NCBI RefSeq assembly: GCF_000219125.1
Contig: NZ_AFGF01000049.1
Location: 1-64,000, forward strand
Length of the DNA stretch: 64,000 bases
Source of the DNA: Acetonema longum DSM 6540
Lineage (GTDB): Bacteria; Bacillota; Negativicutes; Sporomusales; Acetonemataceae
Reading direction: 5' to 3'
The notes under the pieces are model-generated. The model was not told where the DNA came from. It did not search any database and saw only the letters and a list, made by a program, of their open reading frames with translations. The position numbers were made by a program, and so were the translations under genes. Positions 43,501-51,862 of the stretch are shown here, piece by piece. Position 1 is the first letter of the stretch. Each line of letters opens with the position of its first letter.

Positions 43501-43687
43501 TGATCAAACTCTCTACTTCCGCCGGTGAAGCGCCCTCATAGGTAACGCTGACCGTTACCAGAGGCAGGTCAATATCAGGATTCAGATCAATGCCCAGTCC
43601 CGGGTAGGCGCTGAGGCCAAAGACCACCAGCAGCATAACCAGCATGGTGGTGAAGACCGGACGTTTAATAAATACGCCAATGCCCAT
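40574..43687 (-). CDS. RND-family efflux pump (AcrB/HAE1-like)
   Basis: 1037 residues, full length for RND pumps. N-terminal helix motif FIKRPVFTTMLVMLLVVFGLSAYPGL, two large periplasmic loops and twelve helices. The helix-4 proton relay GLSLSVGILIDDAIVVIENI carries the two Asp residues typical of proton-driven pumps. The C-terminal LMGLVTKNAILLVDYTNHLRENG is conserved. It follows its adaptor gene with no gap. The motif set fits drug/hydrophobe pumps better than CzcA metal pumps. The duct would be TolC, perhaps the one encoded just downstream. Confidence 0.93.
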   Translation of the reverse strand: MGIGVFIKRPVFTTMLVMLLVVFGLSAYPGLGIDLNPDIDLPLVTVSVTYEGASPAEVESLITKPVEDAVSSVAGIKTLSSVSREGSSQTIVEFEFGTDPKLAANEVREKVAGIRRRLPDEIDEPVVQRADLSAQAIIYFSLASDVRTRGEIRKIATDVVKDELQRMDGVAEVSVYGASEREIQVLLDPHKLEAYGISFQQIFEAVNNQNINVPGGRIKDRGMELTVRTLGKYENVEDIKNIVVANQQGRLIRLADVAEVEDGWEEERVYSRTNGVPSVMLAVQKQSGSNTVNVADKVKERMKYLEENVLPSDLTITLTQDSSIYIRESVEDVMVSLIFGGFLAVVITFLFLRNFRATIIGAIAIPTSIIATFFLMKSMNFTLNNMSLMGLSLSVGILIDDAIVVIENIFRHLEEGKSPMEAAEQGTNEIYLAVMATTLSILAVFVPVGSMGLIIGQFFKPFALTVAFAVAFSLFVAFTLTPMLSAYWLKMDHDANKRLQGPALWLQKMLDAFENRFLALRDWYVETLRWAMRHPKKIVAVAVLSLIANIFLLPFMGTEFQPTYDSGEFSVNMNAPAGTPVEKMRELSEPLEREILAIPELEAASMIVGMNRMTYRTRIGVRLIPASQRDRSMTEIMDELRIKFQSVKNLKVSVSNNQGMGRGDSRPIQLALRGPDLEVLNHYAQELAEQIRQIKGASDVDISSEQSGPEVRVRMDAVKMGEMGVDTTSVGDVVKTAFLGKTAGNRFSIADSDYNIRVQLQSSHRLNLDDVANLRVSTHTGSFVRLGDIAEVYLSSGPTQIDREGRQRQVIVYANAVGASVGDVVGQAQQLLPDLNLPLGYSYKFIGQAQMMQEAFAEIIKSLVLAIILIYMVLAAQFESFIHPLTIMLSLPFSLVGAILGLLIAAKTINIMALIGVIMLMGLVTKNAILLVDYTNHLRENGASVGDALIEAGAVRLRPILMTTAAMIFGMLPIALGIGAGAELRSSMGVVLVGGLVTSTILTLIVVPLVYLLIDRMQTKWKQKPQGKSPYGISSRV

Positions 43688-44824
43688 TTACTGTGCCCCT
43701 TCCCTGGGGGCCGACACATTGACCACCGAGCCGTCCTTGAGTTTGTTGTGACCGGCTGTAATGATCATGTCACCTTCGTTGACGCCCTCCAGAACTTCAG
43801 CCCAGCCATTGCCTACATAGCCTAATTTCAGGAGCTGCTGCTGCACTTTATTTTCACTGTTGACCACATAGACGGTCTTTTGATCTTCCCTCAGTACCAA
43901 AGCACCTTCCGGCACCGCCAGCACACCGGTGCGCTGATTGCCTATCAGCTCTACCTTGGCAAACATGCCGGGCTTTAAGACTCCCCGCTCATTGGGAATG
44001 CTGATTTCAGCCGTAAAGGTACGGGCCGGCAAGGCAGCGGCCGGAGAAATCCGGGTGACAGTGCCGGTAAAGGCCTCGTCGGCCAAGGCATTGACCAGGA
44101 CTGTGGCCGGAGCGCCGACCTTGATCTGGGTAATCTGCCCTTCGCCCAAAGTGGCTTTGGCCAAAAGAGTGGAATCGTCAGCAATGCTGACAATCGGCGA
44201 GCCGGCCTTGACGAAAAATCCGGCCTGCAGATGGCGCTTTACCACGGTACCATCGCGGGGAGCAATCACCGTAGCGTTGTCCAGCCTGGTAGCCAGATAG
44301 CTGAGATTGCCTTCGGCGGCTTTGACCTTGCCAATGGACAGGTCCCGTTTGATCCGGGCTGAATCCAGAGCCTGAGCGGCGATGGCGTCTTGTTTGGCCA
44401 GCATTTCAGCCCGCTTCAGATCCATTTCCGCTTGTTCCAGTTCGGCTTTAGCCACTAACAGATTCCCTTCCGCCTGAGTCACCTGGGCGGCTAATTCGTT
44501 AGCCTCCAGGTTGGCGATCACCGTGCCGGCCCGGACCAAGTCTCCTTCATCCACCTGCAGTGTCTCGATCCGCCCGTCTACTTTCGGCGAAATTTCAGCG
44601 GTCCAAACCGCTTCCAGGTTGGCTGAAAGCGTGATCACCGGACTGATATCCCGTCTGGCCACTCTGGCGCCTTCCACTTCAACGATTTTCCCCTGGGAGG
44701 CCCTTTCGGCGCGCAGTTGGTTCGCCTTCAAATTGGAATGGATACGGAAAAAAATGACTCCCGCCAATGCTAGGAACAAAATCGCAGTAATTGTGATGAC
44801 TTTTTTATTAACCAATATCCCCAT
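43688..44824 (-). CDS. RND periplasmic adaptor subunit
   Basis: About 378 residues. N-terminal membrane helix (ITITAILFLALAGVIFF), lipoyl domain halves (LSANLEAVWTAEISPKVDG and NATVIAPRDGTVVKRHLQAG) around a helical hairpin, and beta-barrel and membrane-proximal domains ending EGDMIITAGHNKLKDGSVV. ATG at 44824 lies only one base after GGAGG; TTG at 44815, 10 bases from GGAGG, is an equally good start. It is directly followed by the RND pump gene. Confidence 0.9.
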   Translation of the reverse strand: MGILVNKKVITITAILFLALAGVIFFRIHSNLKANQLRAERASQGKIVEVEGARVARRDISPVITLSANLEAVWTAEISPKVDGRIETLQVDEGDLVRAGTVIANLEANELAAQVTQAEGNLLVAKAELEQAEMDLKRAEMLAKQDAIAAQALDSARIKRDLSIGKVKAAEGNLSYLATRLDNATVIAPRDGTVVKRHLQAGFFVKAGSPIVSIADDSTLLAKATLGEGQITQIKVGAPATVLVNALADEAFTGTVTRISPAAALPARTFTAEISIPNERGVLKPGMFAKVELIGNQRTGVLAVPEGALVLREDQKTVYVVNSENKVQQQLLKLGYVGNGWAEVLEGVNEGDMIITAGHNKLKDGSVVNVSAPREGAQ

Positions 44825-45065
44825 TCCTCCACGTCGAAAATTTCCGAAAACAGAGTCATATTTTCCGCTATACGGAACTGTCGCGGAATATCCGGATAGT
44901 TTTTTGCAAGTACTGTTTTTAATTATAGCAATGAATCTGATTCTTTGAAAAGAAGAAATTGTGTGGACGGAGCAATACTCCACCCATAGGCAACCTTTTT
45001 GTAAGCTTCGCCGCCCATAACAAAAATCCTATCGACTCGCTAAAAACTGACCGAATATCAGTCAA

Positions 45066-45106
45066 AAAAAGAAAAAAGCAATCCCTGCTTCCAGAGATTG
45101 CGAATG
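45066..45106 (-). terminator. Terminator of the RNase J gene
   Basis: GCAATCTC/GGGATTGC stem with inner loop GGAAGCAG, followed on the minus strand by TTTTTTCTTTTTTTG. It lies about 100 bases past the stop because the small repeat intervenes. Confidence 0.8.
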
Positions 45107-45147
45107 AGATATGATTTTTTATAAAATTCACCTGCCGCCTCGAATCC

Positions 45148-45201
45148 GGGACCGTTCAAAAAGGTCCTGGCAACGCAGATGAGCCATTTTCAACGGCCAC
45201 C
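45148..45201. repeat. Minimal ACCGTT element (end repeats only)
   Basis: GGGACCGTTCAAAAAGGTCC joined by 8-12 bases to GCAGATGAGCCATTTTCAAC and GGCC. It appears to be the two ends with the interior deleted, and lies just past the RNase J stop. Confidence 0.75.
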
Positions 45202-45204
45202 TTT

Positions 45205-46878
45205 TTATTCTTTGTCTACTTCCATAATAATCGGGAGTATCACCGGCCGGCGACCGGTCTTTTCGAACAGGTACTTGCCCAGCACATCACGCACCTGGGA
45301 TTTGATGCTGGCCCATTCGGTAATTTTGGCGGTTTCGCAGCGGGCCAGAACATCCGCCACTTTTTCCTTGGCCCGGGCCATCAGTTCCTCTGAATCCCGC
45401 ACGTAAACAAACCCCCGCGACACCAGATCCGGTCCTGCCAGGACACTGCCCTTCTGTTTGTCCAGAGTGACCACGACGATCAAGACTCCGTCCTGGGACA
45501 ACTGGCGGCGGTCCCGGATAACAATATTGCCGATATCGCCTACGCCCAAGCCATCGACAAACACCTTGCCCACAGCCACTTTGCCGGTCATTTTTCCCTC
45601 GTCAGGCGCAAACTCGAATACCTGGCCGTTTTCGCCGACAAAAATATTTTCCCGGGGAATACCCAGTTCTTCCGCCATCTTGGCATGAAGCTTCAGCATG
45701 CGGTGCTCGCCGTGAACCGGAATAAAAAATTTCGGCCGGACCAGGTTCAGGATCAGCTTTAATTCTTCCTGGCTGGCATGACCGGACACATGAATGCCAG
45801 TGTCCCGTTCATAGATAACATGAGCCCCCTGCCGCATTAAGAGGTCAATGGTCCGCCCCACGGATTTCTCGTTGCCCGGTATCGGACTAGCCGAAATAAT
45901 GACCGTGTCGCCGGGACATATCTCAACAACCCGGTGGCTGTTGGTTGCCATACGGGTTAAGGCCGACATGGGCTCACCCTGGCTGCCGGTGGTTAAAATC
46001 AATAACTGATTGCCGGGGTAGCGGTTAATCTCATCAATGTCGATTAAGACCCCTTCCGGTATCTGCAGGTACCCCAGCTCCATAGCAATAGTGGTTACAT
46101 TCACCAGGCTGCGCCCTATAATGGCGACTTTACGGCCATATTTGCAGGCGGAATTGACTGCCTGCTGCAGGCGGGGCACATTCGAAGCAAAGGTAGCTAA
46201 AATGATCCTGTCTCTGGCGGCCCGGAAGGCATCGTCCAGCGCCGCTCCCACCGTGCGTTCCGACTTGGTGAAGCCAGGCCGTTCGGCATTGGTGCTGTCG
46301 GACATCAGCAAAAGCACTCCCTGGTCTCCCAGTTCGGCAAATTTATGGATATCCATGATTTTTCCGTCCACCGGCGTCTGATCAATCTTAAAGTCACCGG
46401 TATGCACGACAGTGCCCACAGGGGTTTTAAAGGAAAGTCCCACTGCATCGGAAATAGAGTGACTGACCCGGATAAACCCTACCTGAACCTGGCCGATCTT
46501 GATCTGATCGCCGGGTTTAACCGGAATCAGGCTGCAGCCCGATACATTATTCTCCTTCAGCCTGGCCTCGACTAAGCCTAAGCTTAAGCGGGTGCCGTAA
46601 ACCGGCACATTGAGCTGCTTCAGCAAATAGGATAAAGAGCCTACATGGTCTTCATGCCCGTGAGTCAGCACCACAGCCCGCACCTTGTCCTTATTTTCCA
46701 CCAAATAGGTCATGTCCGGTATAACCAGGTCAATACCCAGCATATCTTCTTCCGGAAAGGCCAGACCGGCATCAATGACGATGATGTCGTCGCCATAACG
46801 AAATACGGTCATGTTCTTGCCGATTTCACCCAACCCGCCAAGGGGAATAATCATTATTTTATTTTGCTCATTATTCAA
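45205..46878 (-). CDS. rnj: Ribonuclease J
   Basis: 557 residues, metallo-beta-lactamase/beta-CASP nuclease. The Zn motif HGHEDHVG is near residue 74, with later motifs HTGDFKID, MSDSTNAERPG, TTGSQGEP and HVSGHA. The C-terminal domain is complete. RNase J has 5'-3' exonuclease and endonuclease activity in mRNA decay and rRNA processing, and replaces RNase E in Firmicutes. TTG start with a very strong GGAGGTGA site 7 bases upstream. A promoter TTGTAT-17-TATAAT lies about 100 bases before. Its C-terminal end abuts a repeat. Confidence 0.95.
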   Translation of the reverse strand: MNNEQNKIMIIPLGGLGEIGKNMTVFRYGDDIIVIDAGLAFPEEDMLGIDLVIPDMTYLVENKDKVRAVVLTHGHEDHVGSLSYLLKQLNVPVYGTRLSLGLVEARLKENNVSGCSLIPVKPGDQIKIGQVQVGFIRVSHSISDAVGLSFKTPVGTVVHTGDFKIDQTPVDGKIMDIHKFAELGDQGVLLLMSDSTNAERPGFTKSERTVGAALDDAFRAARDRIILATFASNVPRLQQAVNSACKYGRKVAIIGRSLVNVTTIAMELGYLQIPEGVLIDIDEINRYPGNQLLILTTGSQGEPMSALTRMATNSHRVVEICPGDTVIISASPIPGNEKSVGRTIDLLMRQGAHVIYERDTGIHVSGHASQEELKLILNLVRPKFFIPVHGEHRMLKLHAKMAEELGIPRENIFVGENGQVFEFAPDEGKMTGKVAVGKVFVDGLGVGDIGNIVIRDRRQLSQDGVLIVVVTLDKQKGSVLAGPDLVSRGFVYVRDSEELMARAKEKVADVLARCETAKITEWASIKSQVRDVLGKYLFEKTGRRPVILPIIMEVDKE

Positions 46879-47103
46879 ACGTGAGTCACCTCCAAATTTA
46901 AAGCATATACAATCATCCGTTTAGCCGCTCCATCAACTGTTACTATCTCTGGAAAATCTGACCGCACAATGCTTATTTATGTATTATACAAGAAAATACT
47001 TTTCAATACAAGGTATTACAAGTCAATCACTGCACTAAATCGGAGCACATTACATTCTTTCCGCATTGCCGCATCTTTTATTCCTTGCGTATTGAATTAA
47101 AAT

Positions 47104-47134
47104 ATAAAAGACCCCGGCTAAAGCCGAGGCGCTC
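47104..47134 (-). terminator. Terminator of the 3D-domain gene
   Basis: CCTCGGCTTTAGCCGGGG hairpin followed on the minus strand by TCTTTTATATTTT. Confidence 0.85.
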
Positions 47135-47142
47135 TAACTATT

Positions 47143-47556
47143 TCACCAAAACATTACATACTTTTTCTGCGGCGGGACCACGTAGATTTCCATAGTCTGC
47201 ACGCCAAACCGGGTCATTTCCTCTTCTTGCTCCAGACAGATGTCAATGCGGTTCCCCAGAATCAGATTGCCGGTATCATGGGCCAGCATCCATCCATAGC
47301 CGGGAACACGGACACTGGAGCCTAAAGGAATAACTTCCGGGTCCACGGCAATGGTTTGATAGGGCAGAGCCGGCCTCCCGTCATAGGCCAAACCGGTACC
47401 GCTGGTCATACCCTCTTCAAAGGGCGTATAAGCAGTAGCCTGCACGGTCAGGGCAAATCCCTCAGCCCCTGGCCGGGGTTCATAACTGACATCATTCGCG
47501 ATTGCAGGCTGGAACAGCATTGCAGCCAAGGTTAAAACTCCGAATAAACTCCTCAT
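47143..47556 (-). CDS. Secreted 3D-domain protein
   Basis: 137 residues. Signal peptide (LFGVLTLAAMLFQPAIA), then a 3D domain: VQATAYTPFEEGMTSGTGL, IAVDPEVIPLGSSVRVPGYG, AHDTGNLILGNRIDICLE. The three conserved Asp residues that name the domain are present (AVDP, AHDTG, RIDIC). The 3D fold is the double-psi barrel of MltA/Rpf/YocH-type cell-wall enzymes. No LysM or G5 domain is attached. ATG at 47556 has GAGG 6 bases upstream; longer frames start within non-coding sequence. Confidence 0.85.
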   Translation of the reverse strand: MRSLFGVLTLAAMLFQPAIANDVSYEPRPGAEGFALTVQATAYTPFEEGMTSGTGLAYDGRPALPYQTIAVDPEVIPLGSSVRVPGYGWMLAHDTGNLILGNRIDICLEQEEEMTRFGVQTMEIYVVPPQKKYVMFW

Positions 47557-47861
47557 GAACGACCTCGCTTTAACTGGGTATGATTTCGGGCTAAAAGTCC
47601 TAATTCCAGGTCCCGTCCAGGACGATAGATATATATTAACCAAACTATACCTATGTGTCCAACCGTTTCCATACCCTGAAGACCGGATTAACCGGGAATA
47701 GCTTCTGCTTGCGGCCAAAAACGCCCCTATACTGGAAAACCTAATTTTAAAAACGAAACCCCGCAGCTTCTCCCGGATGCCCGAATTGATCCGGGACATC
47801 AGGGAGAATTGCCAGGGCTCCGGTATCAGCAGCATGAAATTTACTTTCGGCCAAACGATAC

Positions 47862-49064
47862 TTATTCATATACCCGTACATGGCGTTCCCGCACATACAA
47901 AGCCAGCACAACCCCCAGGAGCGCAGTAAGTCCGACACCGACCAGCAGCACCACGCCGCTCCAGCCCTGCCATTGCAGGAACTTTCCTCCCGCTGCCCCC
48001 AGCACGCTGGATCCCAGGTAATAAAACAGTAAATACAGGGAAGAAGCCTGTGTCCTATGGCTGGCGGCTGACCGGGCAACCCAACTGCTGGCGACGGAAT
48101 GTCCGCCAAAGAAGCCAAAGGTGCAGAGAGCCAAGCCCAAACCCTTGCTGTAAATCGATACCGCCAGGGTCAATATGACGCCGGCCAGCATCAAAATGAC
48201 TGACAGCCCTAATATCAAACCGCTGCCATGCCTGTCCGCCATTCCCCCCATGAAGGTTGAACTGAAAGTGCCCACCAGATACACCAGAAAAACCAATCCC
48301 AGTGCCGTTTGGCTAAAGTTATAAGGCGGTTCCATTAAAGGGTAACTGATGTAATTATATAAAGCGACGAAAGACCCCATCAGCACGAAGCCGACGATAT
48401 AAAGCTGCAATAACTGCGGATTGCGCAGATGAGTGCTCAGGGAAGCCAGCAGATCTCTCAGAGACTCACTGCTGGGGACAAAATGACGGGAAGGGGGAAG
48501 ATTCGCGGCAAACCACAGACTGATCAACACACCGGCGCAGCCTAGCACTCCCGCTGCCGCCTGCCAGGAAAAAAAATCTGACAGAACACCGGCCAGCATT
48601 CGTCCGGCCAGCCCGCCGATGGAATTTCCGCTGATATAGATTCCCATGACCAGACCCGCATGGCGCGGATCAAATTCCTCGTTAATGTACGTCATGGCAA
48701 TGGCGGGGAATCCGGCCACAAATACGCCGGTAAGTCCCCGGATCAGCAGCATGAGGTGAAAATCCTCGACAAACAGCAGCAAAACAGTACACAGGCTGGA
48801 TCCCAGCAACGCTGCGGTCATGATGCGTTTCCGGCCCTTTTGATCCGACAGCCAGGACATCCACAGCATTGCAAACGCCAAACCGGCGGTTGCATATGAA
48901 ATTGTCAGACTTGCCAGGGACGGCGATACGCCAAAATCCCGCGAAAAAACCGGAATCAGCGGCTGCAGAAAGTACAATAGGGCAAAAGTAACTAAACTGC
49001 CTAAAAACAGCGCCACATTTGCCTTCCAATACTGCGGGCTGTTCATTTCAATATACTGTCTCAT
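47862..49064 (-). CDS. MFS transporter (YnfM-like)
   Basis: 400 residues with 12 membrane helices. The MFS loop motif is SWLSDQKGRKRIMTAALLG, and the second-half counterpart is GGMADRHGSGLILGLS. The N-terminal pattern LLYFLQPLIPVFSRDFGVSPS is typical of the YnfM/arabinose-efflux-like subgroup of drug or metabolite exporters. GGAG precedes the ATG by about 8 bases. It appears monocistronic; the cargo is unknown. Confidence 0.88.
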   Translation of the reverse strand: MRQYIEMNSPQYWKANVALFLGSLVTFALLYFLQPLIPVFSRDFGVSPSLASLTISYATAGLAFAMLWMSWLSDQKGRKRIMTAALLGSSLCTVLLLFVEDFHLMLLIRGLTGVFVAGFPAIAMTYINEEFDPRHAGLVMGIYISGNSIGGLAGRMLAGVLSDFFSWQAAAGVLGCAGVLISLWFAANLPPSRHFVPSSESLRDLLASLSTHLRNPQLLQLYIVGFVLMGSFVALYNYISYPLMEPPYNFSQTALGLVFLVYLVGTFSSTFMGGMADRHGSGLILGLSVILMLAGVILTLAVSIYSKGLGLALCTFGFFGGHSVASSWVARSAASHRTQASSLYLLFYYLGSSVLGAAGGKFLQWQGWSGVVLLVGVGLTALLGVVLALYVRERHVRVYE

Positions 49065-49160
49065 GTAAAATCTCCTAATCCTGCCACAATTGTCTTAATT
49101 ATATTACACACATGCTTTCAACCAGCAGCACCGGACATGTCCGGCAGCAACCGGTGAAAG

Positions 49161-50555
49161 TCACTGACGCCCGGTCGGTGCCTCCGCCGTTTCGAAGCCG
49201 GAAACCGATTCCAGATTCTTATCTTTGGTTTCCGTTCCCAGAACGGCAACAGCCAGTCCGGCCGCAACAAAGCCCATGGCCACCAATGCCAGGGTCAGAT
49301 AAAGTCCAACCAGCGGGAACAGGAATCCGACTACTGCCGGGGCCAGGATACCGCCGATCCGTCCCAGAGAATTAGCGGCTCCGGTGCCCGTGCCTCGCAC
49401 TTCCGTCGGATAGTTTTCCGGCGTATAGGCAAACACGATGGAATAGGCTCCCGCTAAAAACAAAATGGTAACGGCGCCGCAGACTACCATCATTTCCGCC
49501 GGCAGCTTATTGGCAAGAGCCCAGCCGTAGACAACGCTGGTAATGCCGGACAGCAGCAGGTAGACCACCGTCGGTATTTTGCGGCCCACCTTATCGGCCA
49601 GATACGAGCCCAGTATACCGCTGGGGATCCAGACAAGATTCATGACAAACACATAGCCAATGGAAGCATAAATAGAATAACCCGCCTGTTTCAGGAGAGT
49701 CGGCAGCCAGGTATTAAGGCCCCAGTAACCAAACATCAGGGCAAACCACAAAATCCAAAGCATAATCGTCCGTTGGGCAAGACCGCCGCGAAATAAAAGA
49801 AAAAACTTGTTGCCCTTTACAGTGCGAATCCTGGCGACCGGTTCAGCCGGCGGCAAAGCGTTGCCGGTTTCCCGCTCAATGGCTTGTTCCAACAGAACCA
49901 GTTGTCTTTCTGCCTGTACCGCATCCCCTTTTATCATAAACCAGCGGGGAGATTCCGGTATACCCATTCGCATAGCCCAGATCAACAGAGCCGGCGCTAT
50001 TCCCGTAAAGAAAGCGGCCCGCCAGCCAAAATCCGGCACAATGAAAAAGCTGACGCCGGCAGCCAGCAGAACGCCACCGCCCCAGAGGGCTTCGGTAAAT
50101 CCGTTAAGGCGTCCGCGATACTGCTTGGGCATCATTTCACTGACATAAGTGAACACCACCGGCTGCTCGCCGCCCATTCCCAGACCGGTAATAAAACGCA
50201 TAACCAGCAGGGCTTCATAAGACTGAACCAGACCGGTAACGGCCGTGCCAAAGGAAAAAATCAGCAAGGTATATTTAAATACCCGCAGCCTGCCAAAATA
50301 ATCGGCCAACATACCCCCCAGAACCGCTCCGACAAACATGCCTAAAAAAGAAATGCTAAATACAAAACCGATTTGAACGGGAGTCAGAGCCAGATCCCTG
50401 GCCAGATCCGGCATAATGAAACTTAGAAGCAGAATATCATAGGCGTCGAACAGATATCCGGCGGCAATTAAAGTAAAAATCTTTTTGTGCGTCCGGGAAA
50501 ATGGCAGCCTTTCCATTCTGCCGATTAAGTTTTCTATGGTTATAGCAGTGCTCAT
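49161..50555 (-). CDS. MFS transporter, metabolite:H+ symporter type
   Basis: 464 residues. N-terminal FDAYDILLLSFIMPDLARDL and the loop GGMLADYFGRLRVFKYTL are typical of the sugar-porter-like/aromatic-acid symporter branch. Further family motifs are PESPRWFMIKG before the central loop and ENYPTEVRGTGTG near the C-terminus. The substrate is probably an organic acid or aromatic compound (inference). It lies at the edge of the catabolic island but is read away from it. AAGGAAG precedes the ATG. Confidence 0.88.
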   Translation of the reverse strand: MSTAITIENLIGRMERLPFSRTHKKIFTLIAAGYLFDAYDILLLSFIMPDLARDLALTPVQIGFVFSISFLGMFVGAVLGGMLADYFGRLRVFKYTLLIFSFGTAVTGLVQSYEALLVMRFITGLGMGGEQPVVFTYVSEMMPKQYRGRLNGFTEALWGGGVLLAAGVSFFIVPDFGWRAAFFTGIAPALLIWAMRMGIPESPRWFMIKGDAVQAERQLVLLEQAIERETGNALPPAEPVARIRTVKGNKFFLLFRGGLAQRTIMLWILWFALMFGYWGLNTWLPTLLKQAGYSIYASIGYVFVMNLVWIPSGILGSYLADKVGRKIPTVVYLLLSGITSVVYGWALANKLPAEMMVVCGAVTILFLAGAYSIVFAYTPENYPTEVRGTGTGAANSLGRIGGILAPAVVGFLFPLVGLYLTLALVAMGFVAAGLAVAVLGTETKDKNLESVSGFETAEAPTGRQ

Positions 50556-50684
50556 GATCGAACCACTTCCTTCAACAAAGATGTATTATCCATACCTGCC
50601 GGATCATTGCCGTGTATTCAGCTGCAAAATATTGTCTTCATTATATGCCGAAGCATGTCCAAAATACAAGAGGGCATAGAGGTA

Positions 50685-50724
50685 ACAAAAAATCAGCCCT
50701 CTGCTGAAGCAGAGGACTGCTACA
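50685..50724 (-). terminator. Terminator after the tRNA-like sequence
   Basis: CCTCTGCTTCAGCAGAGG hairpin within a longer imperfect stem, followed on the minus strand by ATTTTTTG. Confidence 0.75.
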
Positions 50725-50742
50725 TTATCTTGTGAGCGATTT

Positions 50743-50835
50743 TGATGCGGCCGAGTGGATTTGAACCGCCACGAGGCTGCCCTTGCTAGCTCCTTAGTAC
50801 GGAGCGCCAGTTTAATTCAGCTTCTCCCTGTCTTC
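50743..50835 (-). pseudogene. Decayed tRNA gene (long variable arm, Ser/Leu-like)
   Basis: The 3' half is tRNA-like on the minus strand. It has an anticodon stem GCTCC/GGAGC around loop GTACTAA (reading ACT), a long variable arm GCAAGGGCAGCC, a T arm GTGGCGGTTCAAATCCAC with an extra base, and CGGCCGCATCA at the end. The 5' half cannot pair with the CGGCCGC acceptor strand, the D arm is distorted, and the terminal CCA has become TCA. A terminator follows. It looks like a dead tRNA rather than a functional one. Confidence 0.55.
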
Positions 50836-50847
50836 CCGTCTAAGAAC

Positions 50848-50890
50848 AAAAAAAGCCGGCCAGATAAAAAATCTTTTGCCCGGCTGGCTC
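50848..50890 (-). terminator. Terminator of the LysR gene
   Basis: AGCCAGCCGGGC and GGCCGGCT form the stem around an A/T-rich loop, followed on the minus strand by T7. Confidence 0.8.
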
Positions 50891-50916
50891 CGACCATTGA
50901 AGCATAGTGTGTTTGT

Positions 50917-51789
50917 CTAAAGTATGCTGTCAATCTCTAGCTTTTTCACAAAATGAACAAAAGAACGCACCAGGTTATGTTCAAGCAACTGCTCTTGATA
51001 CAGCAGCCAAGTTTTGCGCAGAATCCGTTGTCCGGTTTTGTCTGTAATGTATAATTTATGGATATCCTTTACATCGTTCAACATAAGACTGGGCAATATC
51101 GCATACCCCAGATCATTAAGAACCATGTCCCGGCAGATATCGACCTGATCAACAACCATTTTGACAAAAGGAGGCTCGGAAAATTTTTCAGACCACCACC
51201 TATTCAACAGAACGGTATTTAAAGGATCACTGCGATAATTGATTCGCGGCAGTTTGGGCAAATCTTTCAGTTCCACTCGATTTTTAGAAGCAATACACAT
51301 CGGTTCTTCAAATAAAAGAACCTTCCCATCCCGCCACCGCTGGTCGCTTCGAACAAAACCTATTTGGCAGTCCTGACTGCGCATAAGGCCAAAGATGTCC
51401 TTGCTTGCCGTAGTCATGACATAGAATTCAATATCGGGATATTTATCTTTAAATACGCGCAGTAAGCGCGGTAAAACATATCTTGTGACATAGATGGACG
51501 CGCCGATACGTAAGGTGCCTTTTAGCTCATTGTCCAAATTAGCTACAGTCTCCCTGATTTGCCGGCTATTCAGCAGCATTTTCTCCGCACATTCGGCCAA
51601 ATATTCTCCCTCGGGAGTAAATTTGACGCCCCGGTTACTGCGATGCAGGATTGTCACTCCCATATCTTCTTCGATTTTGCGCATATGGGCTGTAAGCGTG
51701 GGCTGCGCCATAAACAGATCCTTCGCTGTTTTCGTAATGCTTTTGTTCTTATATAACAGCTTGATAATAAGCCAGTCTTGTTCGTCCAT
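50917..51789 (-). CDS. LysR-family transcriptional regulator
   Basis: 290 residues. Winged HTH at the N-terminus (LLYKNKSITKTAKDLFMAQPTLTAHMRKIEEDMGVTILHRSNRGVKFT, residues about 10-57) and a two-lobed effector domain. It is divergent from the epimerase/dehydrogenase pair starting at 51990, with a LysR-type box between, so it most likely activates those genes in response to a pathway metabolite. ATG at 51789 has GAGGAGG 6 bases upstream. Confidence 0.92.
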   Translation of the reverse strand: MDEQDWLIIKLLYKNKSITKTAKDLFMAQPTLTAHMRKIEEDMGVTILHRSNRGVKFTPEGEYLAECAEKMLLNSRQIRETVANLDNELKGTLRIGASIYVTRYVLPRLLRVFKDKYPDIEFYVMTTASKDIFGLMRSQDCQIGFVRSDQRWRDGKVLLFEEPMCIASKNRVELKDLPKLPRINYRSDPLNTVLLNRWWSEKFSEPPFVKMVVDQVDICRDMVLNDLGYAILPSLMLNDVKDIHKLYITDKTGQRILRKTWLLYQEQLLEHNLVRSFVHFVKKLEIDSIL

Positions 51790-51841
51790 CCTGTGCCTCC
51801 TCAGAAGCCGGCATGTTTCGATATAGAAATATCTGATTGTG

Positions 51842-51862
51842 ATAATTTGCAAAACCTATTAT
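51842..51862. promoter_or_regulatory. LysR-type box in the divergent promoter
   Basis: ATAAT and ATTAT arms separated by exactly 11 bases (TTGCAAAACCT), the T-N11-A layout. It is centred about 44 bases before the start predicted from TATAAT at 51884-51889, whose -35 is poor. That placement fits activation of the rightward genes. Confidence 0.6.

Larger units (their letters stand above)
44825..45204. other. Control region of the RND operon
   Basis: No gene in 380 bases. On the minus strand an extended -10 TGCTATAAT (44922-44930) is preceded by the palindrome GAATCTGATTC (44933-44943), a possible regulator site in the spacer. A second inverted pair ACTGA...TCAGT lies near 45045-45062. The RNase J terminator and the short repeat at 45148-45201 fill the rest. 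Confidence 0.5.

Noticed and set aside
42452-43528. 358-codon open frame opposite the RND pump
   Set aside because: Composition and lack of motifs show it is the antisense shadow of the pump gene.
25440-45201. Repeats as a CRISPR array
   Set aside because: Copies are kilobases apart, palindromic and without spacers of even length.
50743-50835. Selenocysteine tRNA (selC)
   Set aside because: Anticodon loop does not read TCA and the acceptor does not pair; better seen as a decayed Ser/Leu-like tRNA.
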